From contig CM040755.1 of assembly GCA_022829145.1 (NCBI GenBank), positions 10,550,563 to 10,614,562 on the forward strand: a stretch of 64,000 nucleotides of DNA, written 5' to 3'. Source of the DNA: Albula goreensis (Eukaryota; Chordata; Actinopteri; Albuliformes; Albulidae). Both the position numbers and the translations under genes were made by a program. Shown here piece by piece: positions 35,246 through 48,000 of the stretch (positions are counted from its first letter, which is position 1; every line of letters starts with the position of its first letter). The notes under the pieces are model-generated. The model did no database searches, had not been told where the DNA came from, and worked only from the letters and a program-made list of their open reading frames with translations.

Positions 35246-36330
35246 GGAGCATTTTGACAACAATTGTGACCATTCCCAGCTACTTTGAAGCAATGACAGC
35301 TCTTTGCTGGCTAAAAGCTGGAGGAATTTGATTCAGTGGGCAAAGGCGTGTCCGATTAGAAAATTTCAAAGGCTTTTGAGGCGAGACGGCAACACAAAGA
35401 GTTTCCTCCAAGGGCCTGGGGAAGCGGGTTTTCAATCACCTTCTCAACTGTTTTTCTTTTATTTTTTCTTCAATCTGGACATGAACAAAGACACTGTCTT
35501 TCTCTGCTTCTGCTCCATTGTGCGTTCAGTTTTTCAGACTCTTTGAAGGGGCAGTGTTTGGATGGTATGCATGTTCTTGAGACTGGAAAAGTTGCCTGTA
35601 TGAGAAAGTTGTCACTGTGGCAACTCCTGTCCTGCTTGAGTGGATGAGTCTGGAAAATGTCTGAATCTTTAACTTCTCATTCTGAGTGTTGCTTGACACT
35701 GCAGATCTCAGGAGAGGTGGTAACAACTATCTGCACGTTCGGGAAGTGTATTCACTTATTCATGGTAAGTCTCACTCCGTTGTTCAAGATGCCAAAAGAA
35801 CATGCTTGGTTTGTTCGTGCTTTGTTCAGATTTGAGCTGTGTCATTAGCAGAACAGTGTTAGCACAAAGTTAGCCTTATATCATACTGGAAAAGAGGTGG
35901 GGGCAGGGGGTTACATCACGATAGTTCTGCATTATCGGTGACATACTAATCTCATTCTCTCATCCAGTTAGTACAGACTTGAGAAGCATGTTGTATATAA
36001 ATGAAAGGGTGAAAATATAAAAATGCAAAACAAACCATAATTTGCATTCTTTCATCTAACACAAACAGGTTTCTGTATATGAAAGCTGAGCCTCCAGTAT
36101 GAACTCTAATGTGCCGAGGTTATTTTGTGTGTGTGTCTGTGTGTGTACACATGCTTATGTCACTAAATCCCAAGGGCAGTTCTGCCCTCCCAACATGACT
36201 ATCTCTTCCAGAGGGCATTGCCCCAGTTTGGCACAACGCCAAGACACATCTGTTCAAAGAATGCTCCAGAGATGAAAACGGGAACATGGTTCTGCATTCC
36301 ATATTCGATATTCCAGTTTTTCATTAAATG
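35246..36330. other. Intergenic, nothing recognised
   Basis: No coding bias, element or RNA gene is visible. Short (GT)n and GTGTGTC stretches occur near 36127-36148. Confidence 0.5.
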
Positions 36331-36339
36331 CCAAAAAAG

Positions 36340-36640
36340 GAGGTTTCGGGGGTTGGTTGAATGTTCAGTGATGGCAGGGAACTCGATAATTGAGGCCTCA
36401 ATGTGGGGCAATTTCCAGTGCCTCCGTGTGCCACTGCTCACGGATTCAGCTGCTGTCTCAGACCAGCATTAAGCAGTCAGATTTAAATCTTGGGGCCTTA
36501 CCTGCAGCCCAGGGAATAATTCCCTTTGAGACTCCAATTAGATGCCATCTCTGTGACCGGAGCCTTAGCCTGATCTTTTAATACAATCAGTTTGGGAGCC
36601 GGGGCCATTTTCTCTGCTGTTACTACCTCTGAAATCGATA
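36340..36640. promoter_or_regulatory. Possible conserved non-coding block
   Basis: A unique block with homeodomain-type cores (GATAATTGAGGC, GGAATAATTCCC, CTCCAATTAGATG) and GC-richer spacers such as GTGACCGGAGCC. The TAATTCCCTTTGAGA stretch and its flanks lack repeats. It is a candidate enhancer on motif density alone. Confidence 0.25.
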
Positions 36641-37954
36641 GTGTCTTTTGATACTTGTATTCCATAAAAATAAAAAAAATCAAAGCTTCAGACTAGAAAA
36701 TGGGGAGAACGATTGTTTAAATGTATGTGTTTTAATTGGGGGACTTATTATCAAGCACAATTAGTGTTGTTTACTCTCCTCCTCTGTCACTCATGTTAAT
36801 GTGAGTACATTATGTGGGTTGGACTATATAAGTTCATTTTCCTGCAGCTCCAAGCAAACAAAATGTTAACTACTATTTGGCTTTCAAGTTCTGCTAATTT
36901 GTTGTTGATGTTTTACATGTAAATAAGGAAAATTAACTAACAGCCACTTATTGTCCATTAGTACTTTATTGTTTTTAGTAAGTGAAATAAGTGTTGTTCT
37001 GTAAGGTTTATTACAGTTCAACGATACTTCGATAGGATTAAATCAAATTTGAATAACACTCAAAACTGTTGTATTAGTAGGTATATAATAGGTATGGATC
37101 TGTTCCTTCATACCAGGTTGTGCTACTTGTGTCCAGGCCTCAGCTATTAGAGTTTAAATTACGAGAGGTGATAAACATGATGCACTTCTGCACACTTGCT
37201 AGCTCATGGGGTTTAAGCCAAGAAGACAAATCACTTGCTCACTGTAAGTGTACATAATGACAACCAGATCGTCAGCGGAATTGTGATTTTGTCAGACTAA
37301 TAGATTATGGACAGCATGGTCATTATTTTGCCACACAAATCTCACAGACACTGTCACTTGCCCCCACCCCCTGCCCCATTAGCAATGGTCCTTATAACTC
37401 CGGCCAGGTAGCAATATGATGGCACAGCTTTGCTGTGCATACAGAAGTGTCATAACCTATGTCCCTCAAGCAAGTGTTAGTTGGGTATTTTTTTCCTATG
37501 TTTTTTTAATGTTTACGCTTCACTCCTACGCTTTCATCCACATATATCATGACCCATGTTTCTCAGGCAGGTGTCATGAAAGGTGGTTTTTATTTCTGTT
37601 TCCTCAGTTGACGCACAGTTACTGCAGACCACAAATCCTACCTAGGTGAATGATGGAAATATTTCATCTACCAGTTATGACTAACAGCTGCTTAGTAGGC
37701 AAGAGGCAAATTAATCATTTGGAACTCTTAGTCATTGATATGGGCAATGATTGCACACCATTGCTTCACTGCAGATAAACCATGGGAGACCCTGCCCTCC
37801 ACACTTTAACATTTTTAGAAAACAATCCTTTCCCTCCAACCTATTCACATTGCAGTGTACCATCAGGTCAGGTGCCTTTGTGTGTTTGTCTGTGAAACAT
37901 TAATTTCACTTGCACATGCCGTTTTTTAAATCAAACTGAAGCCCTCTTATAAAC

Positions 37955-37988
<34 letters not shown>

Positions 37989-40559
37989 CGCATGCACGCA
38001 CAGATAAATCCCCTGAGAATATTCTCTCTGTGCGTTGCCTGTGTACTAGCTAACATATGGATAGTTATTTACACAAACCTTAGTGCTCATGTAAATGCAC
38101 ATTGCTTAATGAACACACCAGAGACTTTAATGCACCAGCAGTGGTTTGTAAACTAAAATTCTCCAGCACTATATGACTGGAACAACATTATGGATGGAGA
38201 GGCTGAAATTACTGACAAATACGGTTAATGATCCCCCTTATACCTAATATAGTTGTTTTTAACGGTTTTCCATATTAAAAGAAACATTTCATACCTCTTA
38301 GTCTCTATAACTACCGTTTGAGTTGTCTTCCAAAACTGGCGAGACAAGGATCATACATTTGAAATTGATGATTTAAAGTGATTAAAAATACTGATCTTGG
38401 ATTGAGTATAACAGCAGATCACAGTCTGTATGATAGCACTTACTCAATTTTCTTACCATACATTGTAATCCCCCTCCCAAAGCCAACACTCATCAGACCG
38501 TATGCACCTTGAGTTCAATTGTATAGACCATTTGACAGGTAGAAGATAAACATATCAAGAAATGTCATTCCGACCCAGTGAAAATGAGTATAGCTCTTCA
38601 AGAACCTTACTTCGCATTCCTGTCTTCCTCAGAAATCAGAGGAAAAATATATAATTTATAATTTCATTACAAGGCCAAAGGCAGAACTATACAAATAAAC
38701 AAGGATATTCCCTCTTTGTGTTCTGTAAAAGCAAACACAATGTGCAATGTCTCCAAGGCATGTTTAACCCACTTCAAATACTTTTTTTAATTTTAAGAAT
38801 TAGGAAAGTCACACACTTGCAGACTCATTCGTCTAAGGAGGCCTTCAAGACTCAGGCCTCAATTCAGGGAATGCTTTTTCTTTTGTTCAACTTATAAATG
38901 AACATGTTGCTTTTTTCAAATGTATTGCAAGTGTTACAAATATTTTTTCTTTTCCTTGGTGAAGTCACTAAGCTGTATTTATGATGAAAAATGAAGAGAA
39001 TGTGGACTGAATCCCACCCTCAGAATATGTCATCTGGTTCCAGAGGCCATTACAGATGGATTCTGTAAGGGGTTCTATAAGAAGTTGGGTAGTGAACATT
39101 CACCATTACCTTTCTCATTTATTCATATTTAAATCTTGCTAAAAATTGATTTCCTCTGGGCACTACCCTCCTTTCCATCAGGCCTTAAGCTGTATCCTGG
39201 AAAAAAAAACTAATAAAAATCCTATAGACCCACCTTGGTTTTAACACAGAATATGTTTCTTTTCTCCAATATCAACATACAAAATTAAATAAATATACCA
39301 GGATATTTACACAAAAGCTCATTTATAAAGTCAGGAAAGATTTTTTTAATATGATATGCCTCTTCACAAGAATCTCTCCCATAGGGTCTAGTGCTGTATC
39401 ATTAAACCTGAAAAAAGTGTTTGATAACAGACATTCAGTCAGAAATATTTGTCTATTGTAATTCAAGGCATGGTGGGCCCCTGTGTTTTATTTTTCTCCT
39501 GCAGTTGAGCCCATGGCCATAATCCATCTCAGTTTCTCCTCACCCACAACATTCTGCATTTTAGAACGATTTGTGTATATATTCATTTAGCAAAGATGCT
39601 TCACATAAAAGCAAGCAGTACATCATTTATTCCAAAACACTAAATGTATTCTTCCCTTTCTTTTAAAGTATATGCAACTTTTAATATTTCGGTATGGTGA
39701 TGAAAAATAAGTCCTCACTGGTAGAAGAGAACTTCAGTCCTCAGCTTGAATGATGTAAAAAGAATGTATAACTCAATTTCAGATTCAAGCTTTAATTTAT
39801 GTAGATTGTGGAAAACTCATTAAAACTTCATGCCAGAATCTTCTGTCATTTTCTAAATACTCCAACAGTCATAATAAAAAAATGCTGTTATGTAGGCTTA
39901 CTTTTCAAAAGTTTCATTTTTGTGCATATGGTAATAAAGGGTGTACCACACTTGTGCTTAAGTCACTTTGTGTTTCTACATTTTGTTTGGTAGTAAGCAT
40001 TAGGTATTCCTGTCATGACCTACGGGCCCCAGTCTGGTGGTTCTGCCACCAACCATATCACAGATCACAGACAGATAAGCGCACACTCATGGCCCCCATG
40101 TGTGACTTCCTTACAAAAAACCCCACAGGTGCATCCAATGAAGGAGTGAAACTGCTATCCCTGCACAGTTCCTCCACCCCTCTCCCGCAAAATCAGTTCC
40201 TCTCAATCTCATCCACGTGTAAAATATCACACACAGAAAACAGTTTTTGGATCTGATGGAAACATAATGAGATTAGAGCTGCCTGGAACTGGCTTATTTC
40301 AGCCTTTAATTTACACAACTAAGAGTCCATCAATTGTATTCTCAAGATCTAGTGTTCATTCTGAAACCATCATGTGCTGCGTTCATCAGGCCCCATCGTT
40401 TCTTATCATTTATTTATTCTGTTTGAGCCACCTATTGTAGAATGTGACCATAAACATTAACTATTTACATCAAAAGAAAATGTTTGCCTCTATTGGAGTG
40501 TTATTGCTGCGGTATAAATTGGCACAATCCTTTCTTTTCACTCCTTCATTTATAAATTA
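36641..40559. other. Intergenic, AT-rich; one microsatellite, one repeat-like motif
   Basis: No gene-like segment. A (CA)n tract lies at 37957-37986. Near 39577, ATATTCATTTAGCAAAGATGC resembles the ATTTAGCAGACGCTTTTATC motif found at ends of dispersed fish repeats. TATATAA at about 36826 resembles a TATA box but has no partner signals. Confidence 0.5.
37957..37986. repeat. (CA)n microsatellite
   Basis: About 15 uninterrupted CA units, followed by degenerate ATGCGCATGCACGCAC. Confidence 0.97.
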
Positions 40560-40569
40560 CACACTTTAC

Positions 40570-40930
40570 ACATAAAGGCTATCATCCCTCTTCCAGGATA
40601 TCCCCTATTCACTCCCAGAGATGACAGACTGGGACTCAGCGCTGAGCACTGAGGTGTGATTTCATTCAAATGCGCTGGATTTTGGAAGATAAAGCCTCAA
40701 GCGATGTCTAATTGGAGGAGTTTTCAGGAACAGGACCTGAATGGGAATGGTATGAATGAGCCATGGGAGACAGATCCTGTGCAGGTGCACTCAATCAATC
40801 CTCCGTGCTGAGCGCAGATTAATGCAGTTTAGTATTCTTCACTGTATCTGTTTGAGGCAGGCCAAATTAGCTGAGATTTATCACTGGCATTCTCCCAACC
40901 AGCAGCAGATGCAGGGACAAACCTGACATG
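40570..40930. promoter_or_regulatory. Possible conserved non-coding block
   Basis: Unique sequence with short palindromes (ACTCAGCGCTGAGCAC) and TTAAT/CTAATTGG cores, a CAGGTG E-box and an AATTAGCTGAG core. It has no coding frame or transposon similarity. The regulatory role is inferred. Confidence 0.22.
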
Positions 40931-41219
40931 GTGCTGAAAATGACATGTCATTCGTTTTGGACCTCATGTCCACACTGAATTAAGAATAGAAATTCAATAA
41001 CCCTTTCACTTTTGTTAACGTTTGATATTTATTTATTTTTTTACCTACCCTTTTCCATTCACCAACACAGTCAACATTTAATCGATTCACATATGTGGCT
41101 CTGGAGCAGCAGCAATAGAGCAATTAGATTTTAAACCAGCTTGACACCTACCTTTCCCCCGCAGGGCTGAGTTGATTGTTGCATTGGCAGTATGGACCTC
41201 TGGCAATAGCAGATATTGA
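40931..41219. other. Intergenic, nothing recognised
   Basis: AT-rich, with no feature supported. TTTCCCCCGCAG at about 41153-41164 resembles a splice acceptor but no exon-like frame follows. Confidence 0.5.
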
Positions 41220-41306
41220 CAAAAGTGGGGACTTGAACACTGAGTTTCAGGACTTAAAACTATACCATGAACATCTCCCTGTACTCAATGAGCCACCTGA
41301 GAGCCT
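41220..41306 (-). mobile_element. tRNA-derived SINE head (decayed)
   Basis: On the minus strand a box-A-like GGTGGCTCATTGAGTAC (complement of about 41283-41299) is followed some 45 nt later by a box-B-like GTGTTCAAGTCCCC (complement of 41227-41240). That is the order and rough spacing of an RNA polymerase III tRNA-type promoter. The sequence between them does not fold as a functional tRNA and the acceptor stem is not evident. It is best read as the head of an old SINE. A tail could not be defined. Confidence 0.5.
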
Positions 41307-43369
41307 GGGATGTAATGTTGGTCATAACCATAGTTTTCTTTGGGTTGACCCCAGATGTAATACCTTGCAAAATCTGTGATGAGGAGTGTTTACATTATAT
41401 ATTTTAAGTGTAAAATAATTACTGGTCATATCTTCAGAAAACAATGCTACATCAAGTGTCAAAGTGTAAAATACAACTAGTGCAGGGTAAGGCTAAGAAG
41501 AGGACCCAACTTTTTATTGGGCTGAAGTTATTGGAAAATGGCTAATTTCCTGTCCATGTGTGTTTTAACTACATTCCAGTTCCTTGATCATATGTAACTA
41601 CATTGCAGCTACTATGATGTCAGTGTGTGGTGTTCATTTCTTGTCTTTGAGAAATAACATTCTTTGGCACCAAAATGGAGCAGGGGGAGTGGGGCTGGAA
41701 CACATCAGCAATTAAACAAATGGCAACACAGGGGAGTATAAATGAGAAAGAGGCTTCATATCCAAGCGGAAATTGGCCTGCCTACATAAGCAGTCAAGGC
41801 ATCGCGCTCCAAACTCCCTCCTGATTGGTCCCCATGGGGTAAGGCCGTGTGGCTGACAGAGTGGAGAGCTTTGTGGCACAGGCTTCTTGCGTCAACATGC
41901 ATGTGTGTTACTGGCTTTAATTAGTTTGAAAAGTTTTCAATGGTTACGCGCAGATTAACTTGTCATTGTAAGGTGTTCAGAACTATGTAGAAAATAATGG
42001 TAATTAAGGACCTTGCTCCTAAGTGGATGATTTGAACAATATCTGAGCAATCCTCATAAGCAGTATTGTACACTGCTCAGTCTTATAATCTAAAGTCATT
42101 TTCAACATTTAAGGAATTTAACTCAGCATTAAAATTTTCCTTTGGCCTGCAACCTCTCAATTTAATGGCTGACAAAACAGGAAGTGTCATTAATCACTGA
42201 GGGTCTGACACTGTGAGAATGGCATTAGTTTCACTGACATTAACTCATTTATTTAACATGAGGTATTTGTGTGGAGCTCAGAAAGGGAATACCATTGACC
42301 AGGCTTAGAATTCTACAAGTACTTTTTCCCTCAGTTTCCACTTTACTTCAACTCCAGCAAGTTAGGGAAGATAATATATTACGGTTGCAGATTTTATATT
42401 GGGGTCTCATTTTTTTATCTCTGGATCTCAACTCCAGCAAGTTTTAAGACATAATTCAGCTTCAGAAGTATGAAATTACTGTTCCTTGTTTTGGACTGGG
42501 AACTTACTTGTACCTTACCTTGTAATGTTCCCTAAGAATGATGACTTACCTTTGTAGAAGACTGATATCCCACTGTTATATTAAAATGAGAGGTAGGCCT
42601 ATGCCAGAAAAGGCTTGGGAGAGAATGCAAGAGATATCGGTAAAATATTTGCATTCAGGGAATAAAAAAGTGCAGTGTAAACATATGCTCCTTTGTTAAA
42701 TAAAGAAATAATTCAGTGGAGCTCTCTACATGAATTTAGGGCTTAGAGTAAAATTAAGAACATTGGATAACAAACAAGTGATATACGTTGTGGAAAAACA
42801 ATTTAAACATTCCCTTTGAGCAAGACATTGCTTAGTTATAAGTGTATCACAAGTATATTTATAAAACCAAGACAGCGTGCAGGTATATACCTTTTTCCTT
42901 AGCATCTTCATCGGGAGCTGCCAACGTGATAAACTACGCTTTCGTGCCGCCACTAATGATTGGCTAAAGGAGTTTAATAAAAATGATGCACAATTGTTAT
43001 TTATTGCTTGGTTCATCAATGTACTTATCCAAAGTTTATGTACATGATATAAAAGAAAAGTACAAGAAAAATCAGATACAGGATAAAGGCACCTGACCAA
43101 CAAGTACTGATAGATCAGCAGCTTTGTCTTCACAAAAAAAAGCCCCAAATAGCAAAATACAGATCATTATACCAGAAACTCCCTGACTTGTGTTCTGCTG
43201 AGAAAACCAAAACCTTTTACTACTCAAATAAATCAGTAATTGACATCAAATTGGAGTTCTCCACATACTTATAATTTCCATTTTAAAAACACCTGAGCTG
43301 GATTAGACAAGGATCCTTACTATGAGCTTCCTATCCCGCTCCCAAAGGACAAGTTATTTTTATTCTCTT
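41307..43369. other. Intergenic, mostly featureless
   Basis: No gene seen. A 16-bp direct repeat, TCAACTCCAGCAAGTT, occurs at 42348 and 42428. A unique CpG-containing patch lies at about 41770-41960. A minus-strand frame of 140 codons at 42726-43148 has AT-rich, low-information translation and no recognisable domain, so it is not called. Confidence 0.5.
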
Positions 43370-43379
43370 TAATTATTTA

Positions 43380-43740
43380 TCTCCTGTTATTGTAATCACA
43401 TGAAATATCAGACCGAGGGAAGTCGGCAAACTCCATCACTTGCAGTACCCTTCACTGCATAGTCTGATTGTAACATAAGAGCTCTGAATCGCCACCTCTA
43501 CTCTGTGCTTCTTTGTCCAAGGCCGCTGCGCATTTGTGAGAGCCTCGCTGCGGGTGGTGAATCCCTTGCTTGGCTGGGAAGCGCACTGTTATAAAGCACA
43601 TAATGCCAACAACCAGGAACATCATGCCTCTCTTTCAGGAGCCTTCATACAATAACAGTAAAAATGGATATAATTTGGAGACCAGGGAGATCTGTGATTA
43701 TGTTACATTTATGGCACGTTATACGTGACCCTGTGTGGCT
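43380..43740. promoter_or_regulatory. Possible conserved non-coding block
   Basis: Unique sequence with a CpG-richer centre (GGCCGCTGCGCATTTGTG, TCGCTGCGGGTGGTGAATCC) flanked by AT cores (TTATTGTAATCACATG, TGTGATTATGTTACATTTATGG). Transcription-factor-like motifs are dense and repeats absent. Candidate enhancer, by inference only. Confidence 0.25.
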
Positions 43741-46700
43741 GAGTACACATAAATATCAACCATCTCTGATTCATTGCATTACATTTTTATGATCAGATAT
43801 CAGAAAAACTCAGGTGCTTTGCCGAAGAAGAAAGCAATGTTTGTGCCACAAGATTTTCTAAAGGAAAGGCACAGGGGTGCAGTAATGAGCAGAAATGAGA
43901 GACTAAATAAATATATCTTGAGACAGAAGCCCTCAACCAAACCATAATGGAAATAGAGAAATAGAGAGATGGATGATGAAAAACCTGTAGACACCCCCTC
44001 CAAAAAAAAATGAGTCTGCTTATTCATATGAATGCTGATATGCATCAAGATTTGAATGTGAGTTTTCCATATTTGTTAAACTAGGCTGATTTTGGTTTGT
44101 ATGAACTCCACAGATGTATTGGAATGCTACTGTATCTAGGGGGAACATGTAGCATGTGGTTAGATAGCTCCCTGAGACTCAGACTTGATCAAATGTTGCC
44201 CAACATTCATAACCTGGCATTACTTTTACAAAAGCTACCTGTGAGAGGAAAGTCTTCAGTTAAGAACAGGGCACTCAAGTAGCATGGCAGCCACGCTGCT
44301 TGATCTCTGAAAAATGGAGTAAAGCCTCTGTCTTCCTTGGATGAGGATTTGTGGATGGCTGGACTCCAGTGTGAATGCCTATGAGTAGGCGGAACTTTGC
44401 CACATCACGGAAAAACACAGAATTTTCCAAAAGGCAGTCATAGGGAAAATTCCTTCTGTGTAGAGTGAGTGACTGTAGTAATGGGCGGAGTAAAGGATTC
44501 AAAGGTGGTCTGAAGCGATAAAGCTGCCACTGCCATGGATCCTGTCACACAGAGGTTCAGCGAAGGTTCAGCTTCATAAAGCCTGGATGTATTTCAGGGC
44601 TTCAGAGGAGAATCTGTTGTAGGTGTGATGACACATGAAACATTATTTCATAAGAATTATTCATTTATGATATATATACTGTATATATCACGATGAAAAA
44701 TAAAATATAAATAAATCATGGATTATACTAGAATTCTCTAAAATCATACTTACTATAATCAGTCTGCCCACAATACTACCGATGTCACAGGTTACTTAGA
44801 AGACCTGCTAGGTTATAACTGGTTTTGTGTTTCTGATGAGTTGAATTTTTAATAATTTCTTATGCAACTGCTTATGAAATTCAAAGGTATGGAGATATGG
44901 TTTCCTGAGACTGATTCTGGCAGATGAATACCAGGCCTCTTAAACCCAGAAGGAAATCTGCTGGCATGAAAAAAACGAGAGGCAAAATTTTTATATTTCC
45001 TGTGAATCGCTTCAAGCGAGGCCACGTAACATTTGTTCACTGCCAGATGGAGTATCGCTGCTCTATCAAGCTACTAGAAACGAGCATTTTCAAAATGTTA
45101 CACAATGTTTATACTGTGAGACATATGCTGAGTTTCAGAGCAAATGCATCACTCTCTTCTGCATGTTTTTTGAAAATTAAAGTACACAGATTGTAGATGG
45201 TATTATGTTTGCCATAAATCTGGTTCATTGATCATGAATAATTCTTACTTTCTGTTCTGTGACAGAGCTGTTGTAGGATATTTAAACAACTGAAATGGTA
45301 CTCACATGTTTACAATTAGTGGCACATTCAGTCTATGAATGTGGTGTTACAAAGCCAAAGGTCTAGCTGAATCAAAACCATGGCAAGTTCACCTGAGTGC
45401 TAGAGAATGATACACAACTTACCATGGAATTGCCAAAGGCAGAGAGTAGGCATGGTAACCCTGTCTCACCATTCACCAGTGACACCTCTGGTCATTTGTG
45501 CACTAGCAGTCTGCATGCCATACAGTCCTGAAACTGCAGCTCAGGACTTTAGAGTGGGGGAAAATCCATCAGCTTACTGCAGCTGTTTCACAGGGTGCGT
45601 GTGACTGTGTGCAGCCCTATGGAATTAGCTTCGGAATGTGACGGGCCTGCAGTCATGATAGGGAATTCTAAATTGTGATTAAAGTCAGGTTAAAAAAACC
45701 TTTGTGCCGCCCTGGCAAGATGGAATTCAGTCACCTTGGCTGACTCTTTGTCCAATGGCTGTATGGCTGAGTTGGTGGACTGTGGAGGAAGAAAAGAAGA
45801 GAGGAGAAACGGAAGTTGGCAGTCCACCAAGGCTTATAAAGAGAGCATGTGGTTTTCTGCACTGCCCTAAATTGAAAGAGGATGTTACAGTGATGAAACA
45901 GGTGAGGAAATACAATAGGACATAACTAATAGTGAGAACTGGTGGAAAGCAATAACTTTAAATTAAGAGATAAACAAGCTTTGGGCACAGAGCAGCCCCA
46001 GTGACAGGAAGCCTTTTGCCATGCAAGGAGAAGGATAATCAGAGGATCCAGAACTTTCATTGCACAGAGGAGAACATGTAACACTTTCAGCACTGGTAGC
46101 TCATGGCCCAGTGATGCTGGCTCTCTGCCTCATAAGCCCATTAAAAACACGTCACACTGTGACTATGTTTTAATTACTGTCTGCTGTCCCTGAAATGGCT
46201 GCCTTGATGCCTTGATTTCCTGGTCCCTCTTCTCCCTGCTCATGTCTAATGTGATGTGTTCCACTGGTTCTTCGAGCTTGAACACTCATTGCCAACTTTT
46301 TATGACAGAGCTTTGCGCCCCTCCTCAGACATGAAGGAAATTGTAACCATTAATAATGACGTAATGAGAAGCTTTTGCTCCTTTTGAATCCAAGTGCCTG
46401 GGGAGAGGTGGAGTCAGAGGAGTCAATCCATATTAGAGCCTCACAGAATATCATTTGACTGAAGTCATTCAGTTCCTGTATTAAAAGGATCTCTGTTGAA
46501 TTAGTCTATTTTGCTTTTTTAGTTTTCATAGGAACACCTGAAAAAAAAGCATGAGTAATGTTAATTGGAAAATTGGAGTGTTGTTTGCCTTTAAGCTGCA
46601 GAGCCCACGCAAATACATTAATTATTGTGAATGTTAGCTGTTGAGAAACATTAGCATCATTATGTTCATCCTGCTTTTGCAGTGAATGGGTTTTACTTTC

Positions 46701-47769
46701 ACAGCAGGGTTAATATCTCAGAAACCAGCCTGAGGAGGCCAAAACTGTAAAGGAGCACATCAACCAACATAAGCATTTTTTTCTTCAGCACTCTTGCTGC
46801 TGTTATGAAAATAAACATGGTAAATGGTAAAGTAATAAAAAAAATCTTTTCAGGATTCCATGTGTCTTGGCGAAAATGGCAAGTGAAAAAATAATGGTTA
46901 TTTTGACTTTCATATATATAGGATCCTACTTGTGGTCAATCATTGCCTGCTAGGACAAACATGGCTGGAAATGCATAACTATCCATCTGTGTGGTTCTGT
47001 AGCTTCATTTCCAAACCCAAGCACAGGAGGCTTGAGTGAACAAAGTTTGATAGCTTACTAATATTTCAAGCCAAGATTTCCATGAAACTGTGAATCCTAC
47101 TGTGTCTTGTAATTGCAATTTATTAACTTTCACTTCAGAGCTAATCTAGTAATTTGTTGTGAATCTAAACTCACATTTGAATTAACATGAAATAATTTTC
47201 ACACACACATAATTTTCACACCTTTTCTACATTTTGGAAGCAGATAAATTCAAAAACTATGTTCATGAAGCGAAGAGTCACATTGATTTGTTGTTCACTT
47301 GCTTTTGAATCCAGGGATAACTAAATTACTTTTACAAGTTTAGTGTTGCTCTGTGTCCCTTCTTTTATTTGCTTTGAAAATCTCAATGTTTGCCTCTGCT
47401 GACAAAACTATGAAATACTGATATTAGATCAAGATGATATTGTCTTGCTGTTTGCAGTTTTAGCAGCATGTCACACACATTGGAGGCACATTGTATCACT
47501 GTATTAATTTCATGAGGCTTTAACAGTAACCAGTCCTCTTTGTGGGAGTAGATGAGACATGGGCATTGGCAGTAATATGGGGCTGCAGGGTCTGCTGCCC
47601 GTTTGCTTTGGCTCATCTCTTCATTGTTTAAGTGAACTCATCTTCAGGATGGGAAGTCACCTGACCCAATGGGCTGTATGAGGTGTAAGTAAGTTACAGC
47701 AGATAAGGCCAGTCCCACAGGCCTACTGCCCTCTGGGACCTAAATTGTTCATCTCCCACTCTAGAAATG
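43741..47769. other. Intergenic, no gene recognised
   Basis: There is no coding-like bias. A TATATATACTGTATATATCA palindrome lies near 44672-44691. The patch at 46540-46700, containing ACATTAATTATTGTGAATG and TTAGCATCATTATG, looks unique and may be regulatory. Confidence 0.5.
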
Positions 47770-47784
47770 GAAAAAAGTTGCCTT

Positions 47785-48000
47785 CTTTTTTTTGCGGTCT
47801 GTATCAGGTCATGGAAGATTCGTTATGGCTCTCGTTACAACGGCTCTGATCAGATTTCATTTCCTGCTCTGCTCAAGCGTACACCGGCCGCCTAATTTCC
47901 CTTAATAAGATCACCCTTTAAGACTGGAATGAGCTTAATTATAGAGATATGTAGTCTGAGATGTCTTTCCCACCAGACGAAGAGAGGGCAAGTGGGCTTG
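47785..48000. promoter_or_regulatory. Possible conserved non-coding block
   Basis: Unique, CpG-containing (ATTCGTTATGGCTCTCGTTA, TACACCGGCCGCCTAATTTC), with GCTTAATTATAG and CCTTAATAAGATC cores. Candidate regulatory element on composition. Confidence 0.22.

Noticed and set aside
42726..43148. Minus-strand open frame of 140 codons
   Set aside because: AT-rich with no domain, no coding-type wobble bias and no splice context. A chance frame is expected in 30 kb of such DNA.
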